This document shows, piece by piece, positions 53,177-63,806 of a stretch of DNA of 64,000 nt. This DNA is from Isochrysis galbana (Eukaryota; Haptophyta; Isochrysidales; Isochrysidaceae). The stretch spans positions 3,724,574 through 3,788,573 of the forward strand of contig CM030942.1 of NCBI GenBank assembly GCA_018136815.1, written 5' to 3'. A model generated the notes under the pieces. That model saw only the letters and a list, made by a program, of their open reading frames with translations, had not been told where the DNA came from and did not search any database. The position numbers were made by a program, and so were the translations under genes. How positions within the stretch are numbered: the first letter of the stretch is position 1; every line of letters begins with the position of its first letter.

Positions 53177-54892
53177 TGCAAGCTGGCTCGAATGTCCGCT
53201 TCTGTCTCTTGCAGGCCTTCGAACTTGCTCTGGCTCGTCCAATCACGGAGCGCCCCGTCGCCTAAAGGCAAACGGACAACGAAGAGTAGAGGTCGACGTG
53301 TAGACATCACTCTCTTCCATGGACAGGATGGTCACAGTGTGCGCACCTCATGTCCTCGGGCACTCTCTCTGCCACTGGGCTTGGCGCGAGGCGGCTCAAG
53401 GCATGTGTCAGTCGCACACAAGCAACATCTCAGGAAGCTGGAAGACCCGGCGGTTACTAGCGGCAATGCCAACACCTCGTCCTGCGAACAGTCATTGCGG
53501 CCAATACACACTACTCGATCACTCCACAACTCGATCAATACAAATAATTGAAATAAGGAAATTACATATTCATAGCGACCCGTTCAATATTGAGTGGCAG
53601 GTTGAGGTGTGGCGAAGGTGCACAGTCCAGTCGTATATCATAATTTCCTCGCCGTCTATCCAGACTTGCCGTGGCTCGGGTAGGGCGCGACGAGGGCAAC
53701 GTGCAGCGCGCAACACTCGCCCGTCGGACGGCGAGCGCTAAATGCATTGCCTCCATGTACCAATTCGAAACTAGCATGGTAGAATCACTAGTATCTAGAC
53801 GTGGCGTATACCACGAACTTCATGAGGAGAATGTTGGGGCACAGGTGAAGTCTCGGCCTTTCAGATTGCTTGCAAAGTGCACCGCGGCAGCTACCGCGTG
53901 GCGTGTGCGTTTTTGTGGGAACGTGGGAACCCAGGCAGGGCGTTACCTCCCGTTCCATATCGATCTTCCCCCGTTTGCCCTTTTGTTGTTTCCATCGATG
54001 GCCCCCAGCCCCTGGAACCTTGTTATCAAAAGTTAAGAGCTCCACAAACACAAACACACACACACCAGGGCGGTCACATAGTGATTTACAACTAATAGCA
54101 GCATATGGCATATGAGGGGGGGGGGGGCTGCATTTTTGGACCGTTCTCCGAAGCCGAAGCCCAAGCAAAACCTCCTGCTCCTGGGGAGCTAACCTGCCGC
54201 CATGAAAATTTGTCGAGGAAAATGGTGAGTTTTACCGGCCCCCTCGCCCCCCCTCTACACACGCACGCGCTGGGGGCCTATAAGAGTAACATTACAGAAT
54301 TGGCGGTCGCGCCGCGGGGCCGATAGGTGTGAGTAATTCCACGCTAGGGATCAGCCTAATATCTGCCGTGTCTAATCTGGAAAATGTGGCTTTTGCTTCT
54401 CACGAAAATATTTCTTGATGAATGACGTAAAGCATAAAGCGCAGTCACATCTTTCTAAGTCTCTAAGTTACATCGTGTTAGAGGAGTAGGGCAGATTTCG
54501 CCCTCTCTGATACAATCCCGAGGAGTATTCTCGTCTCTTGCCGCACGCCTTGCGGCTGTCTCACCGGGTGCCGAGGATTTTAGTCACTTGATCGCGAGGT
54601 GGCAGGGAGGGGGGGGGGGGGGCAAAATGATCGCAAGCAGGAGGTTTTTGCCGCCAGTGTGCATGAACCATCGCATTGGCCAAGGCAACGTATACACCTC
54701 ACAAGGGCGTGATACGTAGCGAGATAGCTTTCCTGGCAATTCGCACGTCTGCATAGACCGTGGGCACGATACGCTGCGTATTTCATTCGCTTATGTACTA
54801 CCCATGTTGTGAAGGATTGACGAGTATCGCGGATATCTATTGGTTGCCGCGACACAATCCTAGTGTGTTGAAGAATACGTGACTTGGTGTCA
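53177..54892. other. Intergenic stretch between carrier and DUF2156 genes
   Basis: No gene supported. 54,030-54,070 has CACAAACACAAACACACA. 54,118-54,128 and 54,609-54,622 are poly-G. A diverged R3 repeat (GCGGCTGTCTCACCGGGTGC) is at 54,552. Both genes point toward this region, so it holds both 3' ends. Confidence 0.5.
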
Positions 54893-55960
54893 TCAGAATG
54901 CCAGGGCTGATGTCGAAAGCAAGGTGAATGCTGCAGTCAAAACATCGAGTACGGATGGTGGAACACACACGTAGGTCAGGGCATTCTCGTCAGGTCGCCA
55001 TTTCCGTTTCCATGAGGTTAAGCCCGCTGTATTATAGATTATGGAGCCTTGATGATGAAGGGCCAAGAAGAGCAATTCGATCAGCCTGCTTCGTTCGTGG
55101 GGAGCGAATGATTCCTCATGTTGCAGGAGCAGCGCCGGGTATGCCTGTAGCGGTGCGAATGGACTCTCCCCCAGGGCCAGGATTGGGTCAGCGTGAGAGT
55201 TGCACAATTCCGAGATGTACTGCGCACCCGCAAGTGCCAAGGCGGATGAGATGCCGCGTCTTCTTGGGTCCCAGCGCGAGATACTGAGACCAGCACCTAC
55301 GAGCACCCTCGCATTATAGATGTGGTCGAATGCTGCCCAGCCGACCAAGTCGCCGTGTTGGTCCCTGGCTACAAACTTTGTACAGTGCGCCTCATGATTG
55401 TATACAGCCCGTCTTGTGATTCGGCACACCCCTTTTGGCCGCGTACGGCTGACCAACCACCGCTCGGAGAGTGCCGCCATCTCCTCCCAGGGTGCGTCAC
55501 TGGCACTGTTATTATGTTCTTCAACAATTGAGCATGAGATCCCAGCCTGTCGCGCTGCCTCAGCTTCTCTCCGGAGACCGCGCCGCGCCATCCCAAATAG
55601 AGAGACCGGAAGCCTCACACTGGATTCGATGCCATACGGCGCCACCAGGAACCCCTCACGCGCCAGCAGCTGCGCTGTGGGCGCTGATACCTTCCAAAAA
55701 GCCGTGGATCTGCCGCTGGCGCGCTGCTCCGCCAGGAATGCCTCGATCGCTTCGTATGGCCGTCGGGCAATTGGGTCAAAGAAGGCGATGCTGGTACGCA
55801 GCGGCTCAAAATGTGTGAACGCTTGAAGCCCTTGACCGTCGGCGGTGAGGAAGCGGTCGAGATCCTGGTCAAAGGCTGCGCTGAAAGAGTTGGAATGGCA
55901 GCCGTGCGCCAGAAACAACCGCTCGGCCGCAGAGGTCGCCCCGAAGGCCGGCGGCCCCAT
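54893..55960 (-). CDS. DUF2156 / LPG-synthase C-terminal-like acyltransferase-fold protein
   Basis: 355 residues from the first ATG (MGPPAFGATSAAERLFLAHG) to the stop; single exon. Matches to the GNAT-fold domain of MprF-type phosphatidylglycerol lysyltransferases: CHSNSFSAAFDQDLDRF near the start, a region ending GRSTAFWKVSAPTAQLLARE, GFLVAPYGIESSVRLPVSLF, WLVSRTRPKG, LVGWAAFDHIYNARV, ISRWDPRRRGISSALALAGA and LGESPFAPLQAYP, then NTAGLTSWKRKWRPDENALT. In bacteria this domain transfers an aminoacyl group from tRNA to a membrane lipid, or has related acyltransferase roles; no membrane segments are present here. Transfer from bacteria is possible but untested, and codon use looks native. Confidence 0.8.
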   Translation of the reverse strand: MGPPAFGATSAAERLFLAHGCHSNSFSAAFDQDLDRFLTADGQGLQAFTHFEPLRTSIAFFDPIARRPYEAIEAFLAEQRASGRSTAFWKVSAPTAQLLAREGFLVAPYGIESSVRLPVSLFGMARRGLRREAEAARQAGISCSIVEEHNNSASDAPWEEMAALSERWLVSRTRPKGVCRITRRAVYNHEAHCTKFVARDQHGDLVGWAAFDHIYNARVLVGAGLSISRWDPRRRGISSALALAGAQYISELCNSHADPILALGESPFAPLQAYPALLLQHEESFAPHERSRLIELLFLALHHQGSIIYNTAGLTSWKRKWRPDENALTYVCVPPSVLDVLTAAFTLLSTSALAF

Positions 55961-56760
55961 CGTCGGCACTAACCGTCGGCACTGCCAGCGCCGTCGCGGG
56001 CGGCCCACCTCCCGCCGTCCCGCATTCAAAATAAATCTTTTGCTGTCAGTAGAGGTCAAGGTAGGGCGGTCAAACAGGGCTTTTTTATTAGGGGTGAAAA
56101 AATGGCCATTTCACGGTTGAGGAAATTTCAGGAGCTTTTTCGGTAGGAAGTTCCCAATACACCCAACTAGCACATATCCGGGCCCCATTGGGACCAAGAC
56201 CTCCCCCTTGGGCCCCCGCATCCGCATGTTGTATTCCTGCCCATCTGAAGCCTTCATGTGAAAGACAGTCAGTTGGGGTTTGAAAGACTGTATTATACAT
56301 ATGTCTTCGGCCCTCGTAGGAAGACAGTCCAAAGACAGAGGGAAAGACATATACATATATACCGGGGGGGGGGAGCGGGAGAGCCGGACTTAAGCCGGGT
56401 ATACGAGTCGCATGTGACCACAATTATGAGTTATGAGTACGGTATAAATAATGGTATCATGTGTTGTACCAACACCAACCAATGAGCCGATGCCGCGCCC
56501 ATAGCCGTCTATAGCCTTACTATAGCCTATGGATAGCGCCGTTGCCGTGTTGCCGTGCGCCATCGGTGCCGCCGTGCCGCCCCGCTTCGCGCCGCCCCGC
56601 TGCGCGCGCCGCACGCGCGCGGCGCACTGTCTTTCCCTGGGCCTCTAGAAAGACGGTATTATACGGCTGTCTTTCATCCCCGAAGAAATACACCGTCTCT
56701 GTCTTTCACATGTAGGATCTGAAGGCTGTAGGCATGAATATTCGTGTAAGATACGCGCTC
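55961..56760. other. Intergenic stretch with an R2 piece and AAAGAC repeats
   Basis: 56,061-56,100 is a piece of repeat R2 (GGGCGGTCAAACAGGGCTTT). GAAAGAC.GTATTATAC occurs at 56,282 and 56,648 with further GAAAGACA words nearby (56,258-56,350 and 56,629-56,715). No gene. Confidence 0.55.
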
Positions 56761-57080
56761 AAACTATTGTTATAGTTTCAGCGATGGAGCGCGCGCCGAC
56801 CGCCGACCGCTCCCCTCTCCCAGCACCCCGCCGTCACGACGCCCCACAGGGGCCGCCCCAAGCCGCCGGAGCCGAAGCGCTCCCAGGCCGCTGCCCCTCC
56901 CGACCAAGACGTCGACATGGCCCCGCCTCCCTCTCCTCCCTTGCAGCCACAGAGGCAGGGAACAGGCAAAGTCCTGTTCTCTGCAGACCAACAAAACCGG
57001 AGCCAGACTCTGGCCCCGACCTCTTGCAGGCGGCGAGAGGCCTTGACATACGGAACATCACCTAGGGTAGCTAAACCTCT
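56761..57080 (+). mobile_element. LINE-like element 5' end, copy 7
   Basis: AAACTATTGTTATAGTTTCA then ATG at 56,784 (MERAPTADRSPLPAPRRHDA). About 280 bp of ORF1 similarity to copy 8 follow, with a frameshift (the conserved frame switches to PPDQDVDMAPPPSPPLQPQ). Confidence 0.85.
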
Positions 57081-57359
57081 TAATAGAAACCACAGCGGAA
57101 ATCAATGAAGATCGTACGTTATAGAAATGAGGGAAACCCGAGTCTAAACTAGATCAAGGGATGAGTCACAGTCTCCTATCCCCTTCTCCCCAACTCCCGG
57201 CCGAAGCAGCGCGCGCGGCCTCCCTGGAACCAGCTTCTCCGCTAAAGAGGGAGCTGGGGAAGGGGGAGGGGGTTGTTAAGGGTAAAGGTTGGGTAGTAGG
57301 GAGGTACATAAGCACGCTGCCGCAAGCCGCACGTGTAGCGGGGATTTTTTAGAAGATTT
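57081..57359. other. Short non-coding stretch
   Basis: No gene; GGGGAAGGGGGAGGGGGTTG-type purine tract at about 57,255. Confidence 0.4.
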
Positions 57360-59105
57360 TTTTTATCCATCTCCTACCTTCTTGCGTGGAGTCTAGCTCG
57401 TCCGCATGTAGTCGGGGGGACCTGTTCCACAATATCGTCTGAACGTCCGAGTCGATAGCTTCCATGGACCATGCGGGAGGGGTGATAGTGGAGAGCCAGT
57501 ATCTCGGAGTTCCGCGATTGCCTTGACGAGAAGAGCGCCGATGTAGTCGGCAGCGCGCTTTGTGCACTCAAGAGGAGGGGGGGCCTGCTTCTGGTGTTTT
57601 GGACAGTCCTCGGCGGCTTCCGAGTCGAGCAAGCGCTTCATGCTTACGACCGCATAAGTGGCTTCATCCGGAGCGGCGGCTCCCTTAACTTGTACCCCGG
57701 CGGTAGAAGAATCATCATTCATCTGCAAGGAGTACGTGGACGGTGAGCGCTGCAAAGTGATACCTCGTGACCCTTGCTACCCCCACGACCGCCCGCGCGG
57801 CGAGCCTTCTCGCGAGCTTGGGCGGTCTTTCTCTCCCTCCCTCCTACCCATCCACTCCGTCAGCCAAACGGAACAGTGCCACGTGAGGGTATGAGGGGGG
57901 GGGGGGGGCATTGCTCTAGGTGCTGCTTCCGCTCGCCCGGCGCTGCCCTCGCTCAGCCCAGCCACTGTCCCTCCCGGTCAGGAGACGTTGGCGCGCCCCT
58001 CCGCCCGCCTATGTGGACGCATCTCCTCCCGCCTATGGGACGCCTGCGCGCCTTCGTACGGCGGGGTGGGGTGCAACCACCTGCTTTGGGTTGGCTGAAG
58101 GGAGCGAGGGCGCGGTGAAAGGGCAGGACCGGCTGCGATGTCCCCTCTTCTGCGGTCAAATCGCCTTGCTGCACGTTTGTACTGTAATAAGGGGGTCCTT
58201 TAAGTAGAACTTATACCGTCCACATGGGGGGCACTTGCGAAAAAAACAACCAAACCCCTGAGGTTGCACCCTCTTCGTCGACGTAGAAGATCCAAGGGCC
58301 TTTACGGCCCTTGTCCATTCCATCCGGTGTAGCATTTAGGCCTTCCAGCCTAGAGAGAAGGAATTTCATGAAGGTAGCTACATCTTCACTCTTCTTGACA
58401 AGCTTGTCAAGACTCTTGATATCCTTTTTGTCATCAGCTAGCTGAGCTAGCTGGATGAAAAAAGGAGTGTCTTCGGGCTCTTCCTCCTCATCCAGAGGGG
58501 GGAGGGGGGGGAGCGAGTTGTGTGGAGTTGTTGACAATCGGCATCGGATCCGACTGGGGGTCGGCCCGCTTGTGCGATGGCTGCTGTGGTTGTGGGGCTG
58601 TTTGCTTCTGGGCTTACTGCACTGGGTCCTTCCCCATGGGTCCCTTCTGAGCAGCTTCTGCGTACGATTTTTGTGCAGCTGTTGGTTGTTGGTTGGAGGG
58701 CGCAAAAGCCCCCAAGGTTTTGATTGTTGTGTCAAGTGCCCGCCCGCGAGGGGTGCACTGATGGTAGGAGTTGCCACCATGGGGGTGGCAGCAGCGCTGC
58801 CAGCCCCCATGGGGAGTCCTTGGTTGGGTGGCGAGACGAGGGAGGCGTGTGGCAGGGCATTGCCCTGGCTCTGGTCTGCACCAGGGAACAGGACTCTGCC
58901 TGTTCCTCGGCGGTGTGGCTGCTTGGGAGGCGAGGGAGGTGACGCCATCTCGACGTCCTGGTCGGGAGGGGCTGAGGGTTGCGAGCGCTTGGGCTCCGGC
59001 GGCTGGGCTTGGGTCGGCCCCGTTGGGGCGTCGTGGCGGCAGGGGGCTGGGAGGTGGGAGCGGTCGGCGCGCGCTCCATCGTTAAAACTATAACAATTAG
59101 TTTTT
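57360..59105 (-). mobile_element. LINE-like element, copy 8: most complete copy (ORF1 plus ORF2 remnants)
   Basis: Minus strand: AACTAATTGTTATAGTTTTA, ATG at 59,079 (MERAPTAPTSQPPAATTPQR). ORF1 (frame-shifted early) runs to 58,275 with a proline-rich N-terminus and a helical C-terminus (FFIQLAQLADDKKDIKSLDK, LVKKSEDVATFMKFLLSRLE). 58,274-57,533 is the 742-bp block shared with 48,222-48,956. 57,532-57,360 reads SPLSPLPHGPWKL in one frame and YWLSTITPPAWSMEAIDSDV and QTILWNRSPRLHADELDSTQ in another, resembling the thumb region after RT in LINEs. RT and endonuclease are missing. Non-autonomous remnant. Confidence 0.8.
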
Positions 59106-59365
59106 TTCAGAATCAAATGCCGAATGTAGCTTAGATATAAAGGAACCCTCCGCGGGCGCGAGCGCCAGTTCTTTACGGGTAGAGCGTGAGCGCGCGTGAC
59201 GGAGGGGGCGAGAGGGGGGGCGAATCGCACCATTTCTTGGCGAAGATTTTCGTAGCGTCAGGTAGCCCCCCCGGGAGGTTTTTTATTGGGCATCGCGCCA
59301 CGGTCAAAAAATGCAGCCCCACCCTTACAAGTCGTTAAAAAGCCCCTGTTTGACCGCCCTAGCAC
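59105..59365 (-). repeat. Interspersed repeat R2, copy 2
   Basis: Reverse complement of 36,280-36,600 with about 80-85% identity by eye. It abuts the 5' end of LINE copy 8, unlike the copy at 36 kb, so it is an independent family. Confidence 0.85.
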
Positions 59366-59682
59366 AAGCCTTGCACGAGCTTCACGCGACGAAGCAAAGA
59401 ATCTCAAACAACAAAAATGAAAAGAGCACGGCAAAGACTGCGGTTTGAACGGTTCATTTGGTTGATTTGCAGGGTGAAGAAACTTGCCGGATCAAACCAA
59501 TGTGGAGAAGATCGGGGGTTTTTGCAGGGGTTTCACTCCGATTTCACCAAGGTTTCACTCCGCGTTTGACTTCAAACGCGGAGTGAAACCTCGGTGAAAC
59601 CATGTTTGTTTAACTCCGCCCAGTGGGCGCGAAGAACAACTCTGGCGGGTTTCACTACCAGTTTTTTGCTTCTCCGCGAGCG
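59366..59682. other. Upstream region of the Myb/SANT-like gene with a long hairpin
   Basis: 59,551-59,569 (GGTTTCACTCCGCGTTTGA) and 59,572-59,590 are perfect inverted copies with a two-base loop. An outer TTTCACC/GGTGAAA pair extends the stem after a two-base mismatch. No ORF. Confidence 0.85.
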
Positions 59683-59825
59683 ATGGCGGTGCGCTTGCGC
59701 CCGCCACCCTGGGAGCGAAAGGGTGGGGGTGCGGCGGCACCGGGGCCACGCGAGCCCGCGCGCGCACACCAACCTCACCTATCATCACCTCACTCTCGCC
59801 CTCTCCCGGCACGCCGTGAACGCAG

Positions 59826-61316
59826 GCCGAGGCGGACGACGCGAACAAGAAGTGGCGCATGGATTGGACCGAGCCGCGGAAGATCGCTCTGCTGAAGCAG
59901 GTGATCGACTGCGGCCCGAAGGCCTTCATGACCTTCAAGGAGGGCAAGTCAAGGGACGGCGAGAAGCACACCCAGGCGCACGCATGGACGAACAAGACCG
60001 ACGGCATCCTGACGCTCACCTTGCTGGACGAGAGCTTCAGGGAGTTTGGGGACGTTTTCCCCAGCCCCTACACGTCAGTGCTGAGCTCCCTGAAGAGGTG
60101 GCTGAAGGTGTGTGCGCGCATGCTGGGCTTGGCTGGGTTCCCAGGTCGAAGAAAGCACGCGCCGGCGCCGGCGTAGCGCGCGCTACGCGTGGGCAGGGTG
60201 CATGCGCTTCAGTTCCACTGCTCACCGTCTCCACTTCGTTCGCGATCGTATTGCAGGAAGGGGCTCACTTGTACACCCAGGGCAAGGAGCAGCGAGAGCC
60301 CGTACAAGTCGACCATCCAACGCAAGTGGAGGACGCCAAGTCGGAGAAATTCACAGAGTACGAACAGCTCATCGTGCAAGTGGCGGAGATCTACAGGATG
60401 GCAAACGACGAGGCGGCACGTGTCAAAATGCTCAAGGAAGCCGACCGCGCGGCCGGCACCGCGCAAGACGCCGCGGCTCGGGCCGCACACAAGGCTCTCA
60501 GCGAGGAAGAATTGCACGTGAGTAGACGCACATGTGCCCCGGCCCCTCGCACCCCACCAGCGCGAGTTGGCTGCCATCACCCATCACGTGCCCTCCGCCC
60601 TGCAGGCGGCGGAAAACGGCGCGGCTAAGAACAACAAAGACGACGCCAGCAGCACAAGCGGGCCGGAGCGCATTGGGCTCGAGGATTACGTGATCGGAGT
60701 CGTCGAAAGCGGTGAGGACCCGTGCCTCACTCCCCAAATGCTTATTGAAGACCCCTCCAAACGCCCAGCAGGGTACACCCTGGAGGAGCCGGACGACGAG
60801 GGCAAGCAATGGCTTGTCAAGGTGCGTTCGGCGCCTTCGTCGACCGCGTCCAAGGCGAAGAAGGCGAAGAGGGCACACGGGGCGCCGGCGAGCACCCGGG
60901 AAATCCTCGCGGAATTCATGCTGTCCAAGCGCGAGGACAGCCTACTCAAGCGAGAGCGCCAAGCACACCAAGCTCACGTGGCGGAGCGCAGCGTTGCGGT
61001 GGAGGAGGCGCGTGAGGCGCGGCAGGTGGCGCGTGAGGAGGCTGAGGCGCAGCGCTTGGAGGAGAAGTCCCGGCTCGAAGCGGTGCGCCTCGAACATGAA
61101 ATCAAGATGGACGAAGCCCGGCTTGAAGCTCAAAGAGAACACGAGCGGCGCACCATGGAGCGCGAGCGCGAGCGGGAGCTTCGTGAAGATGCGCGCGCGG
61201 AACGTGAAGCGCAAAACGCAATGCGAATGCAGCAAATGATGATGGAGCAGCAGGCCGCAATGATGCAATTGATGCAGCAGATCCTCCAAGTGAACCGCCC
61301 CTCTGCCGGCCCTTAG
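59826..61316 (+). CDS. Myb/SANT-like, coiled-coil protein (first exon uncertain)
   Basis: Exons 59,826-60,107, 60,257-60,517 and 60,606-61,316 are all phase 0 with good sites (GTGTGT and GTGAGT donors; GAACGCAG, TTGCAG and CTGCAG acceptors). The first reads AEADDANKKWRMDWTEPRKI, ALLKQVIDCGPKAFMTFKEG and DESFREFGDVFPSPYTSVLS: tryptophan-spaced helices like a Myb/SANT or trihelix DNA-binding unit. Exon 2 is helical (FTEYEQLIVQVAEIYRMAND). Exon 3 ends in a long R/E-rich coiled coil and MMMEQQAAMMQLMQQILQVN. An ATG at 59,859 could start the protein, or an upstream exon may hold the start (ATG at 59,683 is a candidate but its phase does not fit simply). It may be a transcription factor or a domesticated transposon-associated protein. 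Confidence 0.72.
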
Positions 61317-61610
61317 TTGATTGTTGAGCGTAACACTGTACTCGCGAGGCCCTTTCGCCTTCCGAGCATGGCGCCGAAGGCGTGCACTCGCAGCGTGTCT
61401 GTCTACTTGCTACTCGTTGGCGTGTATTTGCTTGTTTCAGCGCAGCCATGGGCCCTGGGCACCCGTGTGCCTTTGCCTAATATTAATAGTTAATTCATCA
61501 AACCCTATCCTGTAAGTCCAATAAAGGAATACGATGAAGCACCCGATTCTTACACCCCCCCCCCCGCTGGCCACCGACTCCTGTTATAAGTTACAACTCC
61601 CCCCCCCCCC

Positions 61611-61681
<71 letters not shown>

Positions 61682-61755
61682 CTCCCTCCCTCCCTCCCTC
61701 CCTCCCTCCCTCCCTCCCTCCCTCCCTCTCTCCCTCTCTCTCTCCCTCTCTCGAG
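61317..61755. repeat. 3' flank with poly-C and CT/CCCT microsatellite
   Basis: 61,603-61,620 poly-C, 61,621-61,679 CT repeat, 61,680-61,752 CCCT repeat. 61,480-61,530 contains AATATTAATAGTTAATTC and CCAATAAAGG, the latter a possible polyadenylation signal (AATAAA at 61,520) for the preceding gene. Confidence 0.75.
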
Positions 61756-61900
61756 AAACCATTGTTATAGTTGCAGCGATGGAGCGCGCGCCGACCGCGC
61801 AGGCGTGCGACGTCGACCAAACCAAAAAGTTTTGTGTGTCGAGACCAACGACTTCCGAACACACACTCGCATCGAACTCGCACCGAGCGCCCAACTACTG
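61756..61900 (+). mobile_element. LINE-like element 5' end, copy 9 (truncated)
   Basis: AAACCATTGTTATAGTTGCA then ATG at 61,779 and GAGCGCGCGCCGACCGC. Similarity ends after about 25 bp of coding sequence. Confidence 0.75.
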
Positions 61901-62519
61901 CGACTAGGAGGAAGACTAGGAATCGAACACACCGTCAAGTATGAGAACAACACCGTCACACGGTTACAAAGGACCAAGGATAACACCCGACCAACGGTAA
62001 CATGGGGGGGGGGGGGGGAGAAGAGGGAGTAGGGGGTAGGGGGCGAGGGGGGAAGGGGGGGGGGGGGGGGGAAGGGGGGGGGGGGGCAAGGGGAGGGGGG
62101 GGGCTGTGCAACTAGAAATTGGCGGAAGCTTTTCATGGTGGTATTTGTCGAAGAGAACCCGAACTTGAGGCCTCAGCCTCTTAGCATCACTTCTAACACT
62201 ACTAATACAGTTGTTTATGTTACATTGTAAGTGAGGCTACACGGGACACGGGGAGGACCATCACCTATCAAAAGGGCCCCCCAGCCATGTATGTCTGAAG
62301 GGCAGGAGGTTTCATACCAAACTTGTGGGAAACAATGCTACCGTACAAGCACGTATGCATGTTGGTGAAAAGACTAGCCACCCGGAGGAATGCCCCGACA
62401 TCACCGAGGAACGTGCCCTTCACCTGCTTGTGGTCGGCTTATGGACGCGAGCACTTGTGTCCTTCTCCCGGTCCTCATCCTCCTTGACCCAGCGTGCCGT
62501 GGAATTCCGATTTCCATCC
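61901..62519. other. Non-coding stretch with poly-G tract
   Basis: 62,004-62,103 is G-rich (runs of 10-20 G). The remainder has no gene. Confidence 0.5.
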
Positions 62520-62870
62520 TTTATCGTTTATTGATTATTCCCCCCTTAGGAAGCTCCGGGGGGGGAATTCTAGATTCCATCGTCCTTTATCGATTATCCC
62601 CCCCCTAGGGAGCTCCAGGGGGGGAATTCCGCCAGATTCCATCCTTTATCAATATCGATTATCCCCCCCTAGGGAGCTCCAGGGGGGGAATTCCAGATTC
62701 AATCCTTTATCGATTATTGATTATCCCCCCCCAAGGAGCTCCAGGAGGGGAATTCTAGATTCCATCCTTTATCGATTATCCCCCCCCTAGGGAGCTCCAG
62801 GGGGCAGGGGGGGAATTCTAGATTCCATCCTTTGTCGATTATCCCCCCCCCCCTTGGGGGGGGGGGGGGC
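62520..62870 (+). repeat. ~55-60-bp tandem repeat, six copies
   Basis: Each copy reads TCCATCCTTTATCGATTATC, then a palindrome-like CCCCCCTAGGGAGCTCCAGG with a following G run, then GAATTCTAGAT. Copies vary mainly in G/C run length and short TATCGAT insertions. The last degenerates into long C and G runs (62,840-62,870). Confidence 0.95.
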
Positions 62871-63083
62871 TCCGGGGCTAGGAGCCCACCAGGGGCTAAC
62901 CCATCATCTCGCTCTCCATCTGAGCCAGTGAAACTTGTCTTTTGCAGTGGCAGGTGCCCCCCCCCCCCCCCCCCATATAGCTTGGGGGGGCATGCATGCT
63001 GCTTGTGAGGCTGGGCTGAGGAGGGCGCTTGAGGAACAATTGAGAAAAAGAAGGGTGAGTGGGTAGCCTTGGTCACAACACTC

Positions 63084-63235
63084 AAGGCACGGTCTCCCAG
63101 AGGGAGTTACACGTTACGCATCATGAGGTTGGATCTTGTGCAAGGCTACCCCACCCCTCAAGACCGTGGGTGATGGTAACTCATAGGAATGCAAGGCACG
63201 GTCTCTCATAAAGAGAGTTACACGTAACGCATCAT
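63084..63235 (+). repeat. Pair of ~43-bp direct repeats
   Basis: CAAGGCACGGTCTC, AGAG.GAGTTACACGT and ACGCATCATG occur at 63,083-63,125 and 63,191-63,236, 108 bp apart, flanking ACCGTGGGTGATGGTAACTC. Confidence 0.85.
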
Positions 63236-63429
63236 GCATCCTGTGGTAGTTTAAGGACATTTCGGTCCCTATGCTTGAGAGGATGCATTTATTGATTTCC
63301 CAATTTTCCAAGCACAGTGGAACAATAGAACACACACTCCACATTGTCCAGATGCTAAGGAACACTACCACCCACATGCAGTGCAACAAAGACTAAGCCA
63401 TCTGCTAGAAAGGGGTCTTGGGTTGTTCC

Positions 63430-63806
63430 TCTCCCTCTCACCTTGCTCTGCCTCTCCCTCTCCCTTGATCTCTCAATGTCATTCTCACTATCGCTCACCT
63501 GCTCAGTCTCTCTCCCTCCCCTCCCCTCTCATTGTGACAACCCTCCCCCTCCAGCTCCCCCTCACCCTCACTTTCCTTCCTCCCATCCTCATCCTCGTCG
63601 CTCGCCCTCAGCTCCGCGCGCGCTCCTCATCGCTCTGCCTCTCCCTCTCCCTCGATCTCTCGATGTCGCTATCGCTGTTACTAAGCTGCTCACTCTCTCT
63701 CCCTCCCCTCCCCTCTCATCGTGACAACCCTCCCCCTCCGGCTCCCCATCACTTTCCCTCCTCCCATCCTCACCCTCGCTGCTCGCCCTCAGCTCGGCGC
63801 GCGCTC
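63430..63806 (+). repeat. Two ~185-bp CT-rich tandem repeats
   Basis: 63,443-63,628 and 63,629-63,806 are about 90% identical (CTCTGCCTCTCCCTCTCCCT..., ending CGCTCGCCCTCAGCTC.GCGC). Frames read through as low-complexity sequence; a coding role is not supported. Confidence 0.9.
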
